Positions 4,238-5,890 of a stretch of DNA of 5,890 nucleotides are shown here, piece by piece. The DNA is taken from the NCBI GenBank assembly GCA_001001625.1, contig LCKU01000049.1, positions 1 through 5,890 of the forward strand, given 5' to 3'. Each line of letters starts with the position of its first letter. The stretch's first letter is position 1. The notes under the pieces were generated by a model that saw nothing but the letters and a program-made list of their open reading frames with translations, was not told where the DNA came from and ran no database searches. Position numbers and translations under genes: made by a program. Source of the DNA: Parcubacteria group bacterium GW2011_GWA2_45_30. GTDB lineage: Bacteria > Patescibacteriota > Minisyncoccia > Sungbacterales > HO2-52-23.

Positions 4238-4921
4238 TTACCTTATATCTGTTCGTTCCAAAATTTTGAATCCGTCCGCAACAGCCTCACATAGAAAATC
4301 TTCCAGTTGGCTATGGTCGTCTTTAGTTTGAGCTTTATAAAGATATGCGTAATAAAGCCGTTTTTGTTCCTGACGGATTATGGCGGGGGCAAAATTCGCA
4401 CTAAGAAGCATCACGTTCATAAACAAACGTCCGACACGGCCATTGCCGTCAGAAAAAGGATGAATTTGTTCAAATTTGCTATGAATACCTGCGGACTCTG
4501 CAATTACATCTTTGTTTTTTAGGGCGACTCGAGTTATTACCTCCGACATTAATTTGGGAACACTCATATAATTAGCGGTTGGTAAATTGACGCCGCTAAT
4601 CCTGACGGCATGATTGCGGAAAATACCGGCATCCGGCCGGACACCGTTCATGAGAATGCTGTGAAGCTTAAGTACCAGCGCTTCATCTTTTCGGCGCAGG
4701 GCTTGCTTCTTGGCAATAAGCTGATTGGCGGGAATTATTTTTTGTCCGGTCACTTCCAAAAACAGTTCGTCTATGGCGGCTTGCATTTTCAGCCTAGGTT
4801 TTGATTTTCCAGTCCACCAGCCGTTGAATGCGGCGAAAGACACGCCAAATTTCTCGGCGAGTTTTGTCTGGGTCAACCCCAGCTTCTTTTGAAGAATTTC
4901 CAGCTTTTGGCGCGTATTCAT
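4238..4921 (-). CDS. Fic-family protein with N-terminal helix-turn-helix
   Basis: The 227-residue protein has a Cro/XRE-like helix-turn-helix at about 1-57 ('GLTQTKLAEKFGVSFAAFNG', then 'WWTGKSKPR'). A Fic domain occupies about 80-220. The catalytic signature HPFSDGNGRVGR is intact at 154-165: His154 is the expected base, Asp158 the metal ligand, and GNGR with the final Arg the nucleotide-binding part. A flap-like segment 'GVNLPTANYMSVPKL' lies at about 110-124. Active Fic enzymes of this type usually transfer AMP from ATP to a protein Ser, Thr or Tyr hydroxyl; the target here is unknown. I see no (S/T)xxxE(G/N) inhibitory motif on either side of the core. The gene has its own promoter and a palindrome pair upstream that its HTH may bind. 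An AAGGA (4937-4933) lies 11 nt before the ATG. It is the only non-surface gene here apart from the four-helix bundle. It could be a toxin-antitoxin-like or regulatory module in a surface locus. Confidence 0.93.
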   Translation of the reverse strand: MNTRQKLEILQKKLGLTQTKLAEKFGVSFAAFNGWWTGKSKPRLKMQAAIDELFLEVTGQKIIPANQLIAKKQALRRKDEALVLKLHSILMNGVRPDAGIFRNHAVRISGVNLPTANYMSVPKLMSEVITRVALKNKDVIAESAGIHSKFEQIHPFSDGNGRVGRLFMNVMLLSANFAPAIIRQEQKRLYYAYLYKAQTKDDHSQLEDFLCEAVADGFKILERTDIR

Positions 4922-4947
4922 GGGCGTAAATTTCCTTAAGTATAGCT

Positions 4948-4976
4948 ATTTTACCAAACTTTATAAAGTTATACAA
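4948..4976 (-). promoter_or_regulatory. Predicted sigma-70-type promoter of the Fic gene
   Basis: On the minus strand TTGTAT (4976-4971), a 17-bp spacer and TAAAAT (4953-4948) resemble -35 and -10 boxes (3/6 and 5/6 matches). Transcription would start near 4941, giving a leader of about 20 nt. The spacer contains the 14-bp palindrome at 4957-4970. Confidence 0.5.
4957..4970. promoter_or_regulatory. Palindromic operator candidate 1
   Basis: AACTTTATAAAGTT is a perfect 14-bp palindrome between the predicted -35 and -10 boxes of the Fic gene. Its 12-bp core recurs at 4987-4998. A dimeric HTH protein bound here would block the promoter. The obvious candidate is the Fic protein's own HTH. Confidence 0.6.
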
Positions 4977-4986
4977 TATTATGGAA

Positions 4987-4998
4987 ACTTTATAAAGT
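4987..4998. promoter_or_regulatory. Palindromic operator candidate 2
   Basis: ACTTTATAAAGT is the same 12-bp perfect palindrome as in operator candidate 1, centred 29 bp further upstream. It lies upstream of the -35 and touches the last base of the preceding gene's stop codon. Two spaced copies suggest cooperative binding. Confidence 0.6.
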
Positions 4999-5890
4999 CA
5001 CCTGAAGGAAAGCGGTATATTTGTGGGAGACCGTTGAACAATCCCTAAAAATATATTTTTCGAGTAAGTCCTTCGACTTCGCTCAGGATAAACTGAGCGC
5101 ATCGAGAAATTGCCTAAAAAGGAAGCTTCTCCGCCGGTCTTCTGGGTTGACGGCACATCAAGATAATAAAGCACGGTATTTAAGGCGCAATTTGCGCCGG
5201 AACAGCTTACACTGCTATCGCCGATTTTCTTGGCAGTAAAATTGAATCCGGCCCAGAGCGTGGTTGCGCTGTCTATATAAGCATCAGTCGTTCCCCACCA
5301 ACTGGTGGATTTAAATGCCTGGGTGCCGCTGGCAGTCATTACCCGCATGGCCAAGACATCGCCGCTTGAATCAAGCGAAGAAATGCGCACGGCGTTTCCG
5401 GCCGTGGTGGTAGCCACACCCGGAACCCAGGCGGTTTGATCAGTGATATTAACGGTTGCGTCTGCCAAATCCATGGTTGTATCCGCGTCATCGCGCGAAA
5501 CCGTTACATTCCAACCTGTGGAATTGTCGGTATCAACGCTCAAAGTGGTGGTTGCAAATACTGCGGTCCCTGGAGTAATGCCGGGGAAAGTATTCGTTGA
5601 AACAACAAAGGTCAAACTTGCCGCGCCGCCCGCGGTAGTGGTAAAAGTGTTTAAACTGTCAGAATAAATATAGCCGTCGTCGGCGTCGCTCCGCATGATA
5701 ACCCCAGTGCCGTAGTTGGAGTTGCTGGCATCCTGGTAGGCCACGGCCAGCTTGGTTGAGGAAAGCGCGGTAATGGAGGTGTAGTTGGATGTGCCGCTGT
5801 TAAAAACATATTCCGAGCCAAAAGTAATAACAGTGCCGGAAACATCTCCAATAACCCCAGTGCCGTAGGAGGAGTTGCCGGTATCCCGGT
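4998..5890 (-). CDS. Large surface protein: propeller-like repeats plus WxL-like domain (5' end off the window)
   Basis: The frame is open from the right edge to the TGA at 5000-4998 (296 residues visible). An internal GTG at 5744 could be taken as the start, but the upstream sequence clearly continues the same protein. The visible N-terminal part holds 51-residue repeats: 'RDTGNSSYGTGVIGDVSGTV' with 'FGSEYVFNSGTSNYTSI', then 'SSTKLAVAYQDASNSNYGTG'. These look like beta-propeller blades, and more copies probably lie off the edge. After 'IYSDSLNTFTTT' comes a domain paralogous to the protein at 3320-4006: 'LTFVVSTNTFPGITPGT', 'STGWNVTVSRDD', 'KSTSWWGTTD', 'NTVLYYLDVPSTQKTGG'. The normal ending ('LTYSATVNP' in the paralogue) is missing. 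The tail is instead 'SVYPERSRR' from a palindromic repeat, followed by unrelated residues. The last strand of the domain is therefore probably replaced, and the protein may be defective in anchoring. Confidence 0.8.
   Translation of the reverse strand, partial: RDTGNSSYGTGVIGDVSGTVITFGSEYVFNSGTSNYTSITALSSTKLAVAYQDASNSNYGTGVIMRSDADDGYIYSDSLNTFTTTAGGAASLTFVVSTNTFPGITPGTAVFATTTLSVDTDNSTGWNVTVSRDDADTTMDLADATVNITDQTAWVPGVATTTAGNAVRISSLDSSGDVLAMRVMTASGTQAFKSTSWWGTTDAYIDSATTLWAGFNFTAKKIGDSSVSCSGANCALNTVLYYLDVPSTQKTGGEASFLGNFSMRSVYPERSRRTYSKNIFLGIVQRSPTNIPLSFR
5070..5108 (-). repeat. Dispersed palindromic repeat inside the end of the surface-protein gene
   Basis: CGCTCAG (5080-5086), loop GATAAA, CTGAGCG (5093-5099) form a perfect 7-bp stem. 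Outer flanks CCTTCGACTT and CATCGAGAA pair imperfectly. From memory this matches a very common interspersed bacterial element that shows up in translations as 'PERSRR' or 'FDFAQDKL'. Here it is translated as 'SVYPERSRR' and coincides with loss of the paralogous C-terminus. Confidence 0.75.
5698..5868 (-). repeat. 153-bp coding repeat (51-residue propeller-like unit)
   Basis: The 18 bp ATAACCCCAGTGCCGTAG occur identically at 5698-5715 and 5851-5868, exactly 153 bp apart. That corresponds to 51 residues in the frame of the surface-protein gene. Flanking residues also match (D-x2-N-S-x-YGTGVI in both). Only one full period is visible. Confidence 0.75.

Noticed and set aside
4794..4976. Minus-strand 60-codon ORF overlapping the Fic start
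   Set aside because: It is an alternative frame across the promoter, operator and HTH codons. Its start lies within the predicted -35 and its sequence has no support.
5651..5851. Minus-strand 66-codon ORF near the right edge
   Set aside because: It is an out-of-frame reading of the propeller-like repeats. The true frame is open to the edge and carries the 51-residue repeat.

Overview
The window looks like part of a genome from an uncultivated, small-genome bacterium, most likely of the Candidate Phyla Radiation (Patescibacteria, Parcubacteria-like). This rests on the gene content, judged from memory of such genomes: several secreted or membrane-anchored surface proteins, a cohesin and dockerin pair, proteins ending in a 'TYSATVNP'-type motif, and beta-propeller-like repeats. 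No rRNA or marker gene is present to confirm it. Every gene I can support is on the minus strand, so the locus is transcribed from right to left.

Layout in the direction of transcription. (1) 5890-4998: the 3' part of a large surface-protein gene whose start is off the right edge. It has propeller-like 51-residue repeats, then a WxL-like domain, then an aberrant tail encoded by a dispersed palindromic repeat. (2) 4921-4238: a Fic (AMP-transferase type) protein with an N-terminal Cro/XRE helix-turn-helix, its own promoter, and two copies of a 12-bp palindrome that look like its operator. (3) 4237-4007: a 231-bp gene-free stretch with GA and AT microsatellites, a perfect DnaA-box 9-mer and two abutting hairpins that probably form a terminator. 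(4) 4006-3320: a secreted WxL-like protein paralogous to the C-terminal domain in (1). (5) 3302-3241: a 62-bp element with perfect 12-bp inverted ends. (6) 3233-2298: a DUF916-like (WxL-interacting type) membrane-anchored protein. (7) 2301-1409: a Cys-rich, Gly-rich, Ig-like and dockerin protein split by a frameshift. (8) 1345-544: a membrane-anchored cohesin protein, also split by a frameshift. (9) 518-1: a four-helix-bundle (S23/IVP family) gene that reads in frame, without a stop, into the signal peptide of another secreted protein running off the left edge.

The most unusual feature is in the left 1.4 kb: eight arrays holding about 53 copies of a degenerate 7-bp repeat (consensus CTTGTYY on the plus strand, or its complement). 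The arrays keep strict 7-nt phase and contribute to start regions, Shine-Dalgarno sites, signal peptides, protein linkers, the cohesin frameshift and both flanks of the four-helix-bundle gene. At two secreted-protein starts, oppositely oriented arrays form inverted repeats that bracket the SD and start codon. I read the locus as a cell-surface or adhesion cluster, with cohesin-dockerin and WxL-like/DUF916-like pairing, that is being remodelled by short repeats. The functional pairing is inference.
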